Positions 1-11,716 of a stretch of DNA of 64,000 bases are shown here, one piece after another. The position numbers and the translations under genes were made by a program. This DNA is from Diphasiastrum complanatum (taxonomy: Eukaryota > Streptophyta > Lycopodiopsida > Lycopodiales > Lycopodiaceae), in NCBI GenBank assembly GCA_029204225.1, contig CM055107.1, positions 19,313,815 through 19,377,814 on the forward strand, given 5' to 3'. Every line of letters starts with the position of its first letter. Position 1 is the stretch's first letter. The notes under the pieces are model-generated. The model had not been told where the DNA came from. It searched no databases and saw only the letters and a list, made by a program, of their open reading frames with translations.

Positions 1-348
1 ATCAAAAGTGAGTCCAAAAGAAGTGATTAAGTTTGATTTTCATGTGTTTGAAACAAAACTCATCTTTTGTTCAAGAATCTCAAGTGTTGAGAGAACTAGT
101 CAAGCGAAAAGGAAAATCTAGGTGTCAAATCTTTTCATATCCATTTCAACTTTCAAAAAAGAGAATCATTGGTATTTGATGAGTCCAATAGGAGATTGGA
201 TCTGATTTCTTTTGTGATTTGATTCAAAGATTGTGTGCTTTTGTCTTAGTGATCAAAGCAAAGTTTCCAAGTGACTAGTCATTAGTGTGAAGATTGATTC
301 TTAGGTTTGTGAGCTAGATCTTTTGTAGATCATTCTAGATTATTGAAG
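1..348. other. AT-rich flank, no gene seen
   Basis: No coding similarity, primer-binding site or repeat boundary is visible. It leads directly into the long ORF at 349 and may be its 5' untranslated region. Confidence 0.4.
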
Positions 349-2034
349 ATGTTCAAATCTAGTCTCTTGAAAGTCACAAATTACATTTGTAGAATAATAT
401 CACAGGTTTTTATTCACATGGCATCAATAGGTGGCATCCTATTGAAGGAAAGAAAGGATCCTAAGTGCAGCCTTTGTGGCAAGGGGGAATATATTTTCTC
501 AAGATGCCACAAAAAGAAGACCAATCCATCCAAGGAGAACCAAAGCAAGGGGGCTGAGGTAAAGGATGGAGCTTCAAGTTCAAAATGCAAATACAAGAAG
601 GACAAATCCAAGGAAAGGTATTTCCTTTGTGGAAAAGTAAATGAGGCTTGGAGTCTCACAAGGACTTGCAAAATTTGTCTTCAAGAGTCCATTACAACAC
701 AAGTGAAACATTTTGAAAAAATTTATTTGAAAAGTATTTTGCTTGAAACTTTATATAAGTTCAAACTTATTGTTATGATCCAAAAGAAATCAATCAAGAA
801 TAAGGAGCATCAATCACGAAATGAAAATAGTTTCATTTATGCTCTCATGTCAATTTATGAAGATCTATTTTACTTTGAAAGGATTTTTGTATCTCAAAGG
901 TGGCTTAAGGCAATACTAGTTGAGTGTGATGCCTTAAAGTATAGCAAAGCATGTTTTCCTTGTAAGCTTACATTAGTTAAGAAGACAAGGAAATTGAAAT
1001 ATCTTCATAATGTAGGATTTTTTGGTTTCAATAAGATCATGAATGATGTGTTCATTCATAAAGATGAAAATTGTATGTTTTCAATCCTAAAGGCAAGTTG
1101 TAACCTTCTTATGAGAATAAGTGAAGCATCCAAAGTGGACACTTATATCCATAAGCAAGTAGTTAGCCTTATTGAGATGGAAATACCTTTTGATTTCAAT
1201 ATTGAAAAAATCATGTCAAGTTATGGTGATTTTTGGACTTATGTTTCTAACATAAGTAATCTTGATAATCATAGCAAGTGCATATTGAATGGTCATGATT
1301 GTGGTGATGATTATGAGTCAGGGAAGTCTCTGATTTTCATAAAAAAGGAGCATCATGAAGAGGATCTTAAAGAGTCATCTCAAGGTTCAAGTGTGCCAAG
1401 GATTGAGGAGGAGAGTCCTTCTCAAGGTTCAAGTATGTCAAGGATTGAGGAGGAGAGACCTTCTCAAGTTGTGATTCCAAAAAGAATTTCAAGAAACATG
1501 ATTGATTTCATGTGGCTCATATTTCAAGGGAAAGAGGAGCATACCTCATGTGGTATACATCTCATACTTACTTCTCCTATGTCATTTGATAAATCAATTT
1601 GCTTTAGTGAAATCATTGCATCTCAAAATTGGAGTAAAGTCATACTAGTTGAGGATGAAGTCTCTCTTGAGAACATAGATGATGTTTTTAAAAGGTTGAA
1701 ATTGATTTTAAATCAATTAGAAAGCAAATGGTTATTTCATCAAATGTATGCTCTTGAGTCATGTAAGAGCAAAAGTGATTTGTTCACTCATAATTTGAAA
1801 ATTTGTATTGAGGCAAATTGTAAATTCTTTATGAGAGTAAGTGAATCATCTTCTAAAGACAGTTATCTCTATAATGAAGTATTTAGCCTCATTGGATCTG
1901 AGATTACAATGATAAACAAGTATGAAGATATGATGCAAACACTTTGTTATTATAGCATGCATAGTCTTGCCAATTTGGATGAGTCTAATTCTCTAGATCC
2001 CTCGCAGAACCTTCGCAAGGCAGTCAACTTTTAA
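349..2034 (+). CDS. Unknown 561-residue protein with a duplicated domain
   Basis: The reading frame is open from 343, but the first ATG is at 349, which I take as the start. I do not recognise the protein. The N-terminal part is Lys/Cys-rich with paired cysteines (CSLCGKG near residue 40, CKICLQ near 108), possibly metal-binding. Two diverged copies of one domain follow, about residues 178-300 and 418-545. Matching blocks are FVSQRWLKAILVE against IASQNWSKVILVE, ASCNLLMRISEAS against ANCKFFMRVSESS, and YIHKQVVSLIEMEI against YLYNEVFSLIGSEI. The Ser/Glu-rich linker (about 346-375) is itself a repeat of SQGSS-x-RIEEE. There is no signal peptide or membrane segment. It could be an accessory ORF of a retroelement or a host gene; no catalytic motif is visible. 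An uninterrupted ORF this long among decayed repeats suggests recent or current selection. Confidence 0.5.
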   Translation: MFKSSLLKVTNYICRIISQVFIHMASIGGILLKERKDPKCSLCGKGEYIFSRCHKKKTNPSKENQSKGAEVKDGASSSKCKYKKDKSKERYFLCGKVNEAWSLTRTCKICLQESITTQVKHFEKIYLKSILLETLYKFKLIVMIQKKSIKNKEHQSRNENSFIYALMSIYEDLFYFERIFVSQRWLKAILVECDALKYSKACFPCKLTLVKKTRKLKYLHNVGFFGFNKIMNDVFIHKDENCMFSILKASCNLLMRISEASKVDTYIHKQVVSLIEMEIPFDFNIEKIMSSYGDFWTYVSNISNLDNHSKCILNGHDCGDDYESGKSLIFIKKEHHEEDLKESSQGSSVPRIEEESPSQGSSMSRIEEERPSQVVIPKRISRNMIDFMWLIFQGKEEHTSCGIHLILTSPMSFDKSICFSEIIASQNWSKVILVEDEVSLENIDDVFKRLKLILNQLESKWLFHQMYALESCKSKSDLFTHNLKICIEANCKFFMRVSESSSKDSYLYNEVFSLIGSEITMINKYEDMMQTLCYYSMHSLANLDESNSLDPSQNLRKAVNF

Positions 2035-3828
2035 ACTCTCGCAGACTTCTCTGAGGTCTTAGAATTTTGTAAAGAAGGTCCCTGCAAAAATTTGGGTGGA
2101 ACTGAACAGGGGAAAGTGGATTTCACCTAATACGCACTCTAAATTCCGCTATATAAAAACAAAATTCAAGTCATTTGTCACTTCAACAGTCAAGTTTAGA
2201 ACTTAGAATTTAACTTTTTAACGTTGGGTCCAATCTTGGACTCACATGAATCTTGTGATTTTTAAAGTACTTTTTGTGGACCCTTTGATCAAATTGGATC
2301 CAAAATGAATGGATAGGATCAATGTGAATATTAGCCAATAGGATTTTGGAACAAGGGCCTTTTCCTTTTTATAAAAAGCCACCATTTGTACATTATTTCC
2401 ATGCTTAATAGAGAAGAGTAGACTCTACCATTTTGGGAGCTCAAGCATCCTCAAGTGCTAATCACTCTTTGCTCTTTTGTGATGATTTGTGTTTTGTTTT
2501 CCATTGTCTATGTTTTTAGTTTATGCTAGTTAATATAAACAATGATATTGAGCATTTGAGCTAACTTCCATCTCAAATCTCTCTCCCTCTTTTTCTCTCT
2601 CTCCCTCTCTTTTTTCTACTCTCTCTTCTCTTCACAAAATCATAATGAATGTTAGTTTAGTGGAGTAGAGGTAGGGGTGGGTAGTGTTAGTGGTGATAGA
2701 ATTAGTAAAAAAATAGAGAACTATCTAAGAGTAGCATATTTACATTGTTAGGCACCTATCCAGCATTTTAACCCTTGTTGACAAGCGAGAGGGCTACTAC
2801 GACATGAGATCTTCAACCCTACAAACTCAATAGTGTATTGGAGGGTGCCATTTGCCATCTATATGAGGGGAGGAGGGCGCCCATAGATCTCTTTTGTTTG
2901 CTATGCTTATGCTCAGTATAACTACTAGTGTATAAAGTATTTTTTTGTGTGTCTGAGTACTTAGGGTTTGGATCTTGCTTATGGTATGAAACATAAGTAG
3001 GGTTTGGATCTTGAGTATGCTATGGTTTGTGGTGGTATGCTTGCGATTAGTTATTGGTTAGCAAGGAAATGCTAGATTAGCCAAGTTCTAGGATTGCAGG
3101 TGCTAGCTAGATATGGTTGGATGGTGAATACTTGAGGCCACTTGTTATCTACCTTTGTGATTAAGATTAGGGACACAGGTGGAGGAGAGATCCATGGAGA
3201 CCTGAAGATATTTAATTGCAGGTGGAGGCATCTTGGAGTTAGTTATACCTTTCTACCTACTAGTTTCATAAAAATGGTAATGTAGGAAAAAAAAATAGTG
3301 TAATTTTATGCATAAAAAAGATTTTAAAGTTCTGTTTTTTGTCATTTTGAAATTCTGATTTTTAGACATGTAAATCTAAAAAACAAATCTGAAAAGTGAA
3401 GTTTTCATAGAATTTCATTAGTTTTTCATTTCTAGTCACTAGTTTCATGAATTTGAAAAACTAGCAAAGTGAGAAATGTGAAAATTTGTGATGAATTTAA
3501 AATGACAAATAGAAATGGAATTGGAATGAAAACTTTATGTAAAAATTAGCTTTAAATAGTTAATTGAAGTTTACATAAAGATTAGTTCTGATTTTTGCTT
3601 TGGATTAAGGCAAAAGTAAAAAATTGCTTGGTGTAGTTTTCTCTTAAGCTTGGATTAAGTTTGTAATAAGTAAGCTTGGATTGAGCTTACAAACAATAAG
3701 TATTGAATGAATAGAAGTGATTGCTTTTATTTGCATTGGATTATGTAAGAATTGAAGCATTTCTATCATTCTAATTAGAATTACTTGTTGTGGTATTTAC
3801 ATAATAGGAAAACACACAAGCAACTCCA
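2035..3828. other. AT-rich non-coding stretch
   Basis: No gene is seen. TATA-like strings occur at 2150-2160 and 2371-2380, and a pyrimidine-rich run at 2577-2633. The part from about 3290 to 3780 is strongly A/T-rich with short imperfect repeats of TTTGGATTAAG-like words. It may include an LTR or leader of the gag fragment that follows, but I cannot place its ends. Confidence 0.4.
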
Positions 3829-4960
3829 ATGGATCAAACCAATTAAAACTCATCATTTGATCTATCAAACTCATCCAATGTGGCACAAGCTCTTGAGCTT
3901 TTATACCAACAAATTCAAACCACTAATAAAAAGCTTCTTGAAACTAATCAAAGGAACCAAGACTTAAGTTAGCCAATAAAAAAAAAACATGTAGTTCCAC
4001 CTCCCGTAAAATTGTTTAAGAGGAAAAAAAAAAGATAGAAACTTGCAAGTGGTAAGTTCATGGCTTAATGTATGGAACAAATACTTTGGCATGAACCAAT
4101 TTCCTGAATGTGAAAAATTGTCCACTATAACTATTTTTCTAGAAGGAAGAGCCTTAGTATGGTGAGATGACCTAGTTGCAAAAAGCAATCAACCTTGTAC
4201 ATGGAATGATTTTTGCATATTTTCTAGGGAATACTTCCTACCACTATTAGATGACTATGAACACTTTCAAAAGTTGAGTCATTTAACAATGAATAAAGGT
4301 TTGGAACAATTTATTCAAGATTTTCATGAGTACTTGAATCCACTTTATAGTGACATTCCACCAAAGGTACAAATGTTAATGTTTATTAATGGGTTACCAA
4401 AAGATTACCAAGTGGATGTTTGTAAGAACCATCCAAAAACCCTAGAGGATGCTATTAGGGATGCAAAGTATTTTGATAACACACATAAGCCATCTACGGG
4501 TCACCAGCCTAATGAGCCAAAGAAAGGTTTTCAATTCAAGAGGGAGGTTAAGGAAGCTGTTAATGAAACACATCCCAATTCCAACAATCCTACGAAAATC
4601 AAGAAATTTTTTGAAAAACATTAAGAGTGACAAAGATATAGCTGAAACTCGTAAGAAGAATATGTGCTTCAAGTGCAATGGCGAGGGTCACCTTGCACGA
4701 AATTGCGTCAAAAAATCAGCTTCTACCTCAGGTAATCTATCTCGAAGTAATGAGATGAATGTATGTTTCTTTAGTTCTTTACTTTTTGGACTTAATGACC
4801 TTATTTGCATTAAAGGTAAAGTTAAAGATCAAGTTCTTAATGTCCTTTTTGACACAGGATTACTCAAAATTTTATTAATATAAATTTGGTGCAAATGCTA
4901 AACCTTCCTGCCCGAAAAAATGAAAAAGAATATTGTGTGACAATGACATCGGAAAGCAAT
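3829..4960 (+). pseudogene. Ty3/Gypsy gag-protease fragment
   Basis: An ATG at 3829 opens a frame that soon stops. The best gag block is 4274-4624, with a retrotransposon-gag core (FIQDFHEYLNPLYSDIPPK, then FINGLPKDYQVDV) and a basic tail. A frame change brings in a CCHC zinc knuckle, CFKCNGEGHLARNC, near 4660-4705, then a protease-like VLFDTG near 4840. After about 4960 similarity fades, so reverse transcriptase and integrase are missing. Gag would coat element RNA and the protease would process it, but frameshifts and early stops make this a relic. It resembles the Gypsy fragment at 38582 in gag and protease spacing. Confidence 0.75.
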
Positions 4961-5379
4961 TTTTACCGCATCTTGGACGAATGTTCCCAAGACTTAGTAG
5001 GCCGTTGTAAGGTCCGTGGGACCGGCCGATAGGGTGGTTCTTGGTGAGATGGTGCTCGTATGATTTGCACGTCGTCGTCGTCGTCTTCAATGAGATTTTA
5101 TGGCGCTGTCATGCCATCAAGTGTGGTGGGATCAACACGGTCCGACGATGCTGCATAGGTAGCTACACAAATGCTTCATCGGGCAATGGTTTGTCACCCT
5201 CGACAACTTTCAGAGGTGAAGTGAGAGGTGTGAGAGAGGTGGTGGTGGTTTACATACATGTCTGTATGATGGTCATTACATGCACCACTGATACATTATT
5301 ATCGTGGTGTCAAGTTTACTTTTATATCACTTTCGGTATTAGCATATTATTTGATATTGTCATTAGTGAACATGTACTT
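4961..5379. other. Non-coding stretch, nothing recognised
   Basis: This follows the gag fragment. It contains a GTC-rich run near 5069-5088 and no supported gene. Open frames here are short and have no motif. Confidence 0.35.
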
Positions 5380-6342
5380 TTATTTGCATTTGGTATATGT
5401 TATAATCCACGGCTCTAAAGTGGAACTTGCCACCTTATGTTCGATCAAATCATATTTTGCTTTCAAATACGATCTAACAATTGGTAGGAGCTCAGTTATC
5501 TTTACAGTCCTTTTTGAAGCCTCTTCACACCGGGAAGGACATCTGCTACACATGTCATCAATAAAGCTAGTATCAATATGATATCGCTTAAATACATCAA
5601 TTTGTGACAATGTGACACTGTACTCTTCTGACATGTGCTCCATAATTGTCTTACCCATGTGTCTTCTATTTTTTGTAATGTCACGGTATTCCTTCAAGGA
5701 TAATACTTTGGATGGAAATGCTATGACATCTTTTTTATCACATACAATGCAAAAACCAATTTTACTTTAGTATCCAATAACCCTTGCAATGGTCTTAAAA
5801 GATACGGTGTAATAGATTTCAACTCATTTTTTGTGTCGAGATTTATCTTGCCCTTTAGATTCATCAAGAACCGTCAACCCATTTCTTTATCACCCACGTC
5901 CACATCTTCCAAACCATGTCAGAAGAAAATAATATACAATAACATTCTTTGGGTTCTTTTCATCGCATAACATCTTCCAACATTGACCTAAAAGCCTACA
6001 AAACAAACAAAATTTCACAATTCGTATACATCTATTTTTAAAGCATATGTAGTTCTAGAGACAATAAAAAAATTAGGACTCAATCCATACATGAATAATA
6101 TGTACCTTCCACTTATCACATGTTCGACCACCTCCGATTGGTCTTTCTGGACGTCCACAAAATTCCCATTGTGCTCTCGCTTGATGCAATACCTCGGGAT
6201 ATGAACTTTTTAACTTGTATTCATCATTTAACTCATTCAACGCCCGGGATATCTGTACACACTCTACAGGTGTAACTTTATGACTTAGAATATGAGCACA
6301 AAAAAAGTGAGGCAAAAAATTTTTAAATGTAAGATATAACAT
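5380..6342 (-). pseudogene. Unidentified minus-strand gene relic, possibly two or more exons
   Basis: Two open blocks lie on the minus strand. The upstream block (6342-6073) includes WEFCGRPERPIGGGRTCDKW and is followed by AAG|GTACAT, a possible donor near 6107. A possible acceptor, TTTGTAG, lies near 5996 and would continue with a frame reading AFRSMLEDV. The downstream block (5697-5380) includes SFIDDMCSRCPSRCEEASKR, a Cys cluster that could bind metal. I do not recognise the family. It may be a transposase or host-gene remnant. Stops between the blocks mean it is broken, spliced, or both. The linkage is inference. Confidence 0.3.
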
Positions 6343-6391
6343 ATTGAAGAAAAAAAAAATTGAGTTTAAACATTGAAATTAGAAAAAAGAA

Positions 6392-6435
6392 GGGGGGGGG
6401 GGGGGGGGGGGGTTTGAGAGCCATGACCCCATGGG

Positions 6436-6491
<56 letters not shown>
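6392..6491. repeat. Poly(G) run followed by (CT)n microsatellite
   Basis: A run of 21 G at 6392-6412, a 24-base spacer, then uninterrupted (CT)n at 6437-6491. Unlike most CT tracts here it has no LINE 3' end on its left and no LINE on its right, so it looks like an unoccupied site. Confidence 0.85.
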
Positions 6492-6494
<3 letters not shown>

Positions 6495-6631
6495 TATAAC
6501 TTAACCATAAGTTAATTAATTTTAGTAATCTAAATACTATTGATTGTTAAAAAATTTGCACCGTCTCCCCTCGTTAATTTCGATTTTTTCAAGACTTCTC
6601 ACACTCCTTGTTATATCTTTTTTTCACGTTA

Positions 6632-7060
6632 ATGGTTAAAAAAAAAATTAGTTTATTATACTTTGCCCGAGTTGTAAATTCAGGCAACCTACGTGGCAAT
6701 CCTTATAGGGCTGTTGTTTCATTTAAGACAAGCCTTTTCTTTTTACAAGAGATTGGTATGGCTAGTCCTAAAAGATGTGTGAACAATATGGTTCAAAGAA
6801 CATTGCTTTGCCATAATGCTTGTAAAACCCTAATCATTCACAAGGATGTGATTTTTATGCATACTTTTGAATTTTTAGCTAACCATCTTGTACAACATCA
6901 GACTTCCTTTAAATGTGTTATTGGTAGAGTAGCAAGCTTCTGGAGGTTCCTCTTGGAACAAAGTTTAGACCTTACAAAGTCTACATTGTTGCCTTGTCTT
7001 ATTTCGCTAGCTTCGGATTTATGTAAGCAGATGGATGGCTATTCTGGTGTCAATATTTAA
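6632..7060 (+). CDS. Hypothetical ORF, weak
   Basis: From the first ATG at 6632 a frame of about 142 codons is open to 7060. The protein has no recognised motif, no clear compositional signature and no homologous copy elsewhere in the window. It may be chance in A/T-rich DNA or part of a decayed element. Confidence 0.2.
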   Translation: MVKKKISLLYFARVVNSGNLRGNPYRAVVSFKTSLFFLQEIGMASPKRCVNNMVQRTLLCHNACKTLIIHKDVIFMHTFEFLANHLVQHQTSFKCVIGRVASFWRFLLEQSLDLTKSTLLPCLISLASDLCKQMDGYSGVNI

Positions 7061-7639
7061 AGATGACTTCATGCTTTTTCAAGGTAGGATCAGTGTCTAA
7101 CATGCAGGTCTGTAACTTAAGAAGAGCTTGCGGAACTTGACTCTTCTACTTTTGTTAGAGGTTTATTTCAAAAGCATGCATGTATGTCTACACGGATCTG
7201 ATCTTATTCTTGCATAGTCTATTTACATCTTCTTGTTCTCCATATCAAAGTTAGTATGTTAAAATAAATTTTAACTACCCTCAAGTATTGACTATTTTTC
7301 AGTGTATAGAATTCAAGCTTTCACCTGATAGGTAAGAAAATCTTTACAGACAGAATTTCGTATGTGTTTTCACCCCTTATGAGAGGTTTAAACATCATGT
7401 ACACTCAAAGAATTTCATTTTTGTGGATTACTCTTAATCTGCTTCCCTTTTATTGAGATTCGCAAGACTTTTCTTGCAAATATCGAAGTCATTGTGAAAA
7501 TTACAAAAAGCTATCTTAGTCTTATGGGGTTGACAAGGTTTGTTTGTCAAGCTCCTTGGTGTCATAAGTGGATAGGGCCAATTTGGCATTTGTTGGTAAT
7601 TAGTCAAGTACACATGTAGTTTGGTGATTTGACCAAAAG
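7061..7639. other. Non-coding stretch, nothing recognised
   Basis: No coding motif or repeat boundary is seen. The 5' LTR of the Copia element to the right may begin somewhere in this interval. Confidence 0.35.
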
Positions 7640-8212
7640 TCAACTATGACATAGGTCGAGCTAGTTAGGTTGCTTACACATGTCCAAATTAGGTTTGATG
7701 AGTGATGCACCCTATGTGGTGGCAAAAGTCAAAGGGTCATCCAATCATGAGAGAGAGATGTGTTGTAAGGGTCCAATCAAAAGTGAGGGATGTTGCATCA
7801 CACATCCAATAGAATTAGAGAGGCTATGATTAGGGATCCAATAGGAGGCAAGCATGGATCTCCACGAGTTTTATATGTACTCTCTTTATGAATCATAATC
7901 TATGTGAGTTTTTGAGTCAATCTTGAGATCAATCAATTTTGTGTGTATTCTACTTTCTCTCTCTACCCGAGTCCAACTACTCTATTCTCTCTCTACTCGA
8001 GGAGAGGAGCTTGTTAGGACTTGGATTTTTTACGAGGAACATTTCCAACGTGTGAAACTACTTGGTTATGAATGCATGCTTGAAGATTTGCCTCTTTGCC
8101 TTAGATTTCATCAATTGATCTTGGATTTCCATCAATAGAAGATCTAAGTGCATAAGCTTTGCTTAGGAGATCATTCTCACACTTTAGGGCATTCCCACAC
8201 GTGTGATTCACA
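7640..8212 (+). repeat. Probable 5' LTR of a Copia element (left end not fixed)
   Basis: The right end is set by the primer-binding site that follows: the LTR would end ...GATTCACA at 8212. A TATA-like TTTTATATGTA lies near 7869 and CT-rich leader sequence near 7950-8000, as expected for a promoter-bearing LTR. No second LTR copy is in the window, so the left boundary is a guess. Confidence 0.5.
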
Positions 8213-8225
8213 TGGTATTAGAGCC
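8213..8225 (+). other. Primer-binding site (initiator-Met tRNA)
   Basis: TGGTATTAGAGCC matches the 3' end of plant initiator-Met tRNA with one change from the usual TGGTATCAGAGCC. It abuts the putative LTR end ...CACA and is followed by element leader sequence. Confidence 0.75.
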
Positions 8226-10448
8226 TACCTAAGCTTTTGATGCACCTATCATCCATAGTTTCGAAATTTTCATGAAAATCAAGATCTAGAGAGTGTTGAT
8301 TGCATCTCCCATGCTATCTCAAGCAAATTTGGATCAAGAGGGTTCATCATCATAAAGATTGGATCATTTCTGACATTGTACGGAATTCCCTGCTCAGACA
8401 CATGTGAAGGACAGCCCAATTAACTTTGGTGGTTCTCTTCCATGTGGAATCCAAATTTGGAGCTTGACAGCTAGTTTCAAAGCTATTTGAGTCTAGTTTG
8501 TGTAGCAATTGATTTTATAGAAATTGGATCTCTCAATCAAAACTTATAATCAATTGAATCAAAGTGGGTAGGGCATCCAACCTGGTTGGACACTTTTACT
8601 TTTGACTCTATAATGCTTGTTTGATCAAAAATCTCAAATCTAGGCTTGCCAATCCGATCTTTTTGAGATCTAATCATCATTTTGAGGTCATAGCCATTTT
8701 CTTTCATACAATTGGATTGTATTTGAGTGATTTGTGGATTCTTGGAGTGTTTCACACGTGCCAAAGTTAGCTTGACCCAAACTTTGCCTTCAATCATAAT
8801 AGTGATGGCAAAGCTCTTTTTGCCAAGCACAAAAGGAGGAGCAAAAAGCAACACCAACACCTTCCAAGGACAAAGCAACAAATAAAGACCAAGATGAAGA
8901 GGAGAAGGACACCTCTCATGCTTCTACCTCAAAGAAGAAGAAGAATTTCAAATGTGGCAAGAGAGGTCACTATGCTACAAATTGCTTCAAGAAGAAGAAT
9001 CAATTCAAGCAAGTCAACATTTTGAATGAGAAAGAAGACTCTATTGCAAGTGATGGAGAGGAATCTCTTATGGTCTCTAGTTTTTCATCTACACCTTTCA
9101 AGAAAGATGGATCTTAGTACATTGATAGTGAAGCATCTTCACATATGTGTAGCTCCAAGGAGTCCTTCACATCTATTATGCCTTATGGAGGAGCTAAGAA
9201 GACTATCCATACAGCCAATGACCAAGAATGCAATATTGAAGGCACAGGGAGTATTCCCTTGAAGACCTCATCTTCCAAAGTTCTTTATCTCAACAAAGTT
9301 CTTTTTGAGTCTAATCTTACAAAGAACCTCATAAGTGTTGGCCAACTTCTTGATGGTGGCCTTGATGTGAAATTCAATATTGATACTTGTATTATCAAGA
9401 GAAATGATGAGATCCTTGCACATGGATCAAGATTTGGAGGCATATACAAGCTTGATCCAAGAGAGAGTTGTGATATTGCTTATGTGACAAAGCTTTCCAA
9501 GGAGGAGTTATGGCATATGAGGTTGGGACATCCCAACTACAAATCCATGCTTTATATGATCAAAGAAGCCAAGCTTACCAAAGAGTCTTTCTAAGGAGAT
9601 CAAGCCATGTGAGCCTTGTGCAATTGCAAAATCACACAAGAAAGCATATCAAAGATCCTCCATCAAAAGCACACATCCTTTGGAGTTGATACACTCGGAT
9701 GTGCCCTTCTCATCATCCAAAAGCAAGGGAGGAGCCACTTGCTTTGTGACATTTATTGATGATTTCACAAGATATACATGGTTATATCTTCTTACTTCTA
9801 AAGCTACGATGTATGATCACTTCCTTATATTCAAAGCATATGTTGAGAAGCAATTCTCAATGAAGATCAAGGCTTTGAGGTGTGATGGAGGAGGAGAGTA
9901 TATCTCCAACAAATTCCAAGACTATTATGAGCAAGAAGGCATTAAAAGGGAGTTCTCTTGTGCTTACCATCTCAAAATGGAGTGGCCGAGAGGAAAAATA
10001 GATCCTTATGTGAGTGTGCAAAAGCCATAAGGATTGAAGCATCTTTGCCTAAAGACTTTTGGGGAGAGGCTATAAATTGTGCAAATTATCTTTGCAATAG
10101 GCTCCGACATCTTGCTCTTGAAAGAGGACACCATATGAGGTCTTATTCAAAAAGAAGCCTAAGGTTGATCACCTTAGAGTATTTGGCACTATTTGCTTTA
10201 AACACATTCCCTTGAAAACAAGGAGGAAGGATGATCCATGCTCTAGCAAAGGGATCATGGTTGGAAATTCATCCACCAAAAAGGCTTATAGAGTCTTTGT
10301 GCTCTCTACTTCACAAGTGATTAGAGATGTTATATTCATGAAGATCAACATCCATCACATGAAGGGGCCGAGATCAAGTTACCTCAAGATCCATCACCTA
10401 TCATGCCTATTGAAGACAATCAAGAGATGTTGGGGTCAAGATTTGTAG
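8226..10448 (+). pseudogene. Ty1/Copia gag-integrase relic, 3' half missing
   Basis: Gag is decayed. A zinc knuckle remains near 8950 (NFKCGKRGHYATNC, first Cys lost). Protease follows (YIDSEASSHMC, usually DSGAS) near 9117. The GAG-pre-integrase block (ELWHMRLGHPNYKSM) lies near 9506 and CEPCAIAKSHKKAY near 9610. The integrase core starts with LELIHSDVPFS near 9680, DDFTRYTW near 9758 and RCDGGGEYISNKF near 9879. NGVAERKNRSLCE (near 9973, next frame) and a KAYRVF-type block near 10283 follow. At least three frame changes and several stops interrupt it. It ends abruptly at 10448, so reverse transcriptase, RNase H and the 3' LTR are absent; the next element begins there. Confidence 0.85.
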
Positions 10449-10450
10449 AA

Positions 10451-11716
10451 TGAGGCTCCTCCCCACCACAGGCTGCCTTTATAAATCATCTACTTGTCTT
10501 TCCTATCCTAGGCAAACGGGCCACTGAACCACAAGAACTCCATGTATTGACATGATCAAAACGTGTTGATCATCTGGTGGCCACTACCATGCCCTATCAA
10601 GAGCAATTATCTTTGACAGAACAAAGAGAGTTGATGCTTCTCTTAGTTCCCAATGCAACTTCCATAAGATTTGAGAATAGCGATATAGGGTCAATGGTTG
10701 TGCTAACCTGTCTAACTGTTTCGTGGCTTTTATGACCCAATATGAGCATATGATGTGGGTTCCACACATGGCTCGACCTGCCCATGCCAAGGTTAAGGAT
10801 CACATCTACATCCCAAAAGGCACTTCCATGGACCTTGCGTGTTCGTGGTACTCCTGCACATGAGTTCTTATCTTTTTTTGGTCTTGTATGTCCTCATTCT
10901 TGCAGCGGACTCCAGAGTAGAGTCAACCCCTGACCTCAAGCACGGGAAAGGTATTCCTAACCAACCCAACTCTCTTCCCCAATCATGACTGAATGTCGTT
11001 GATCCAAACTCCTCTCTTCCCAATTCCTCAATATAGTGACATCATAAGTGAGGTTGAGAATGTTGCATGTTTTTGCAAATGTCTGGGGCGGTCTCTGTGA
11101 TTGGAACAGAACTATCAACGACAAAGTCGAATAAACGTGTTAGACTCTAAAATATCTGTGGATCTTTTTGCCCTGAGTTGTTCATCCTTATGATGACAAG
11201 CACAAGCCTGGGCTGTTTTGGACAATCTTATTTAGCAGCTACATCTTTACAAGAGCTCGTTCACACCCCTTCCCAATTCTGACTAAGCTTCATCACGATC
11301 AGAATCGTCATAGAAGGTACTCTTTTCTGATTGTAGATCAAAAGTTCACATGGAGCACTCGTGCTTCCTGCTATAGATATGAATAAAACCAACTCCTTTT
11401 AAAGTTGATGCTGTTTTTAGAGCCTCTCTTTATCCTGCTACAATTCCAATAGAGTAGTTTGTGCATGCAATTCTTGTATACGAGCTAACAATCTGATTTA
11501 TTTGAAATACTGACTACTTTGGTTCCCAAAGCTTGAAAGCTAGGAAGAGGAAATTGAAATGATACAGCAAGGCTACAAGCTAACATGTCAGCACCTTTTG
11601 ATCACATCAAGACATGGGAGTTCCAGTGGTCAATGGCCTTGGGCCAACCACTGATATAGAAAGTGTGACCTCGGATAGGAAAGACAAAGGACAGCCTATG
11701 GTGGGGAGGAGCCTCA
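10451..11716. mobile_element. Non-autonomous DNA element with long terminal inverted repeats
   Basis: The left end (TGAGGCTCCTCCCCACCA from 10452) is the inverse of the right end (TGGTGGGGAGGAGCCTCA ending near 11715). Inverted similarity continues inward for about 130 bases with gaps, including GTCTTTCCTATCC at about 10496-10508 and its inverse at about 11673-11685. The interior has no transposase or other coding motif. No convincing target-site duplication is visible. It truncates the Copia element on its left, so it arrived later or marks a rearrangement. Confidence 0.65.
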
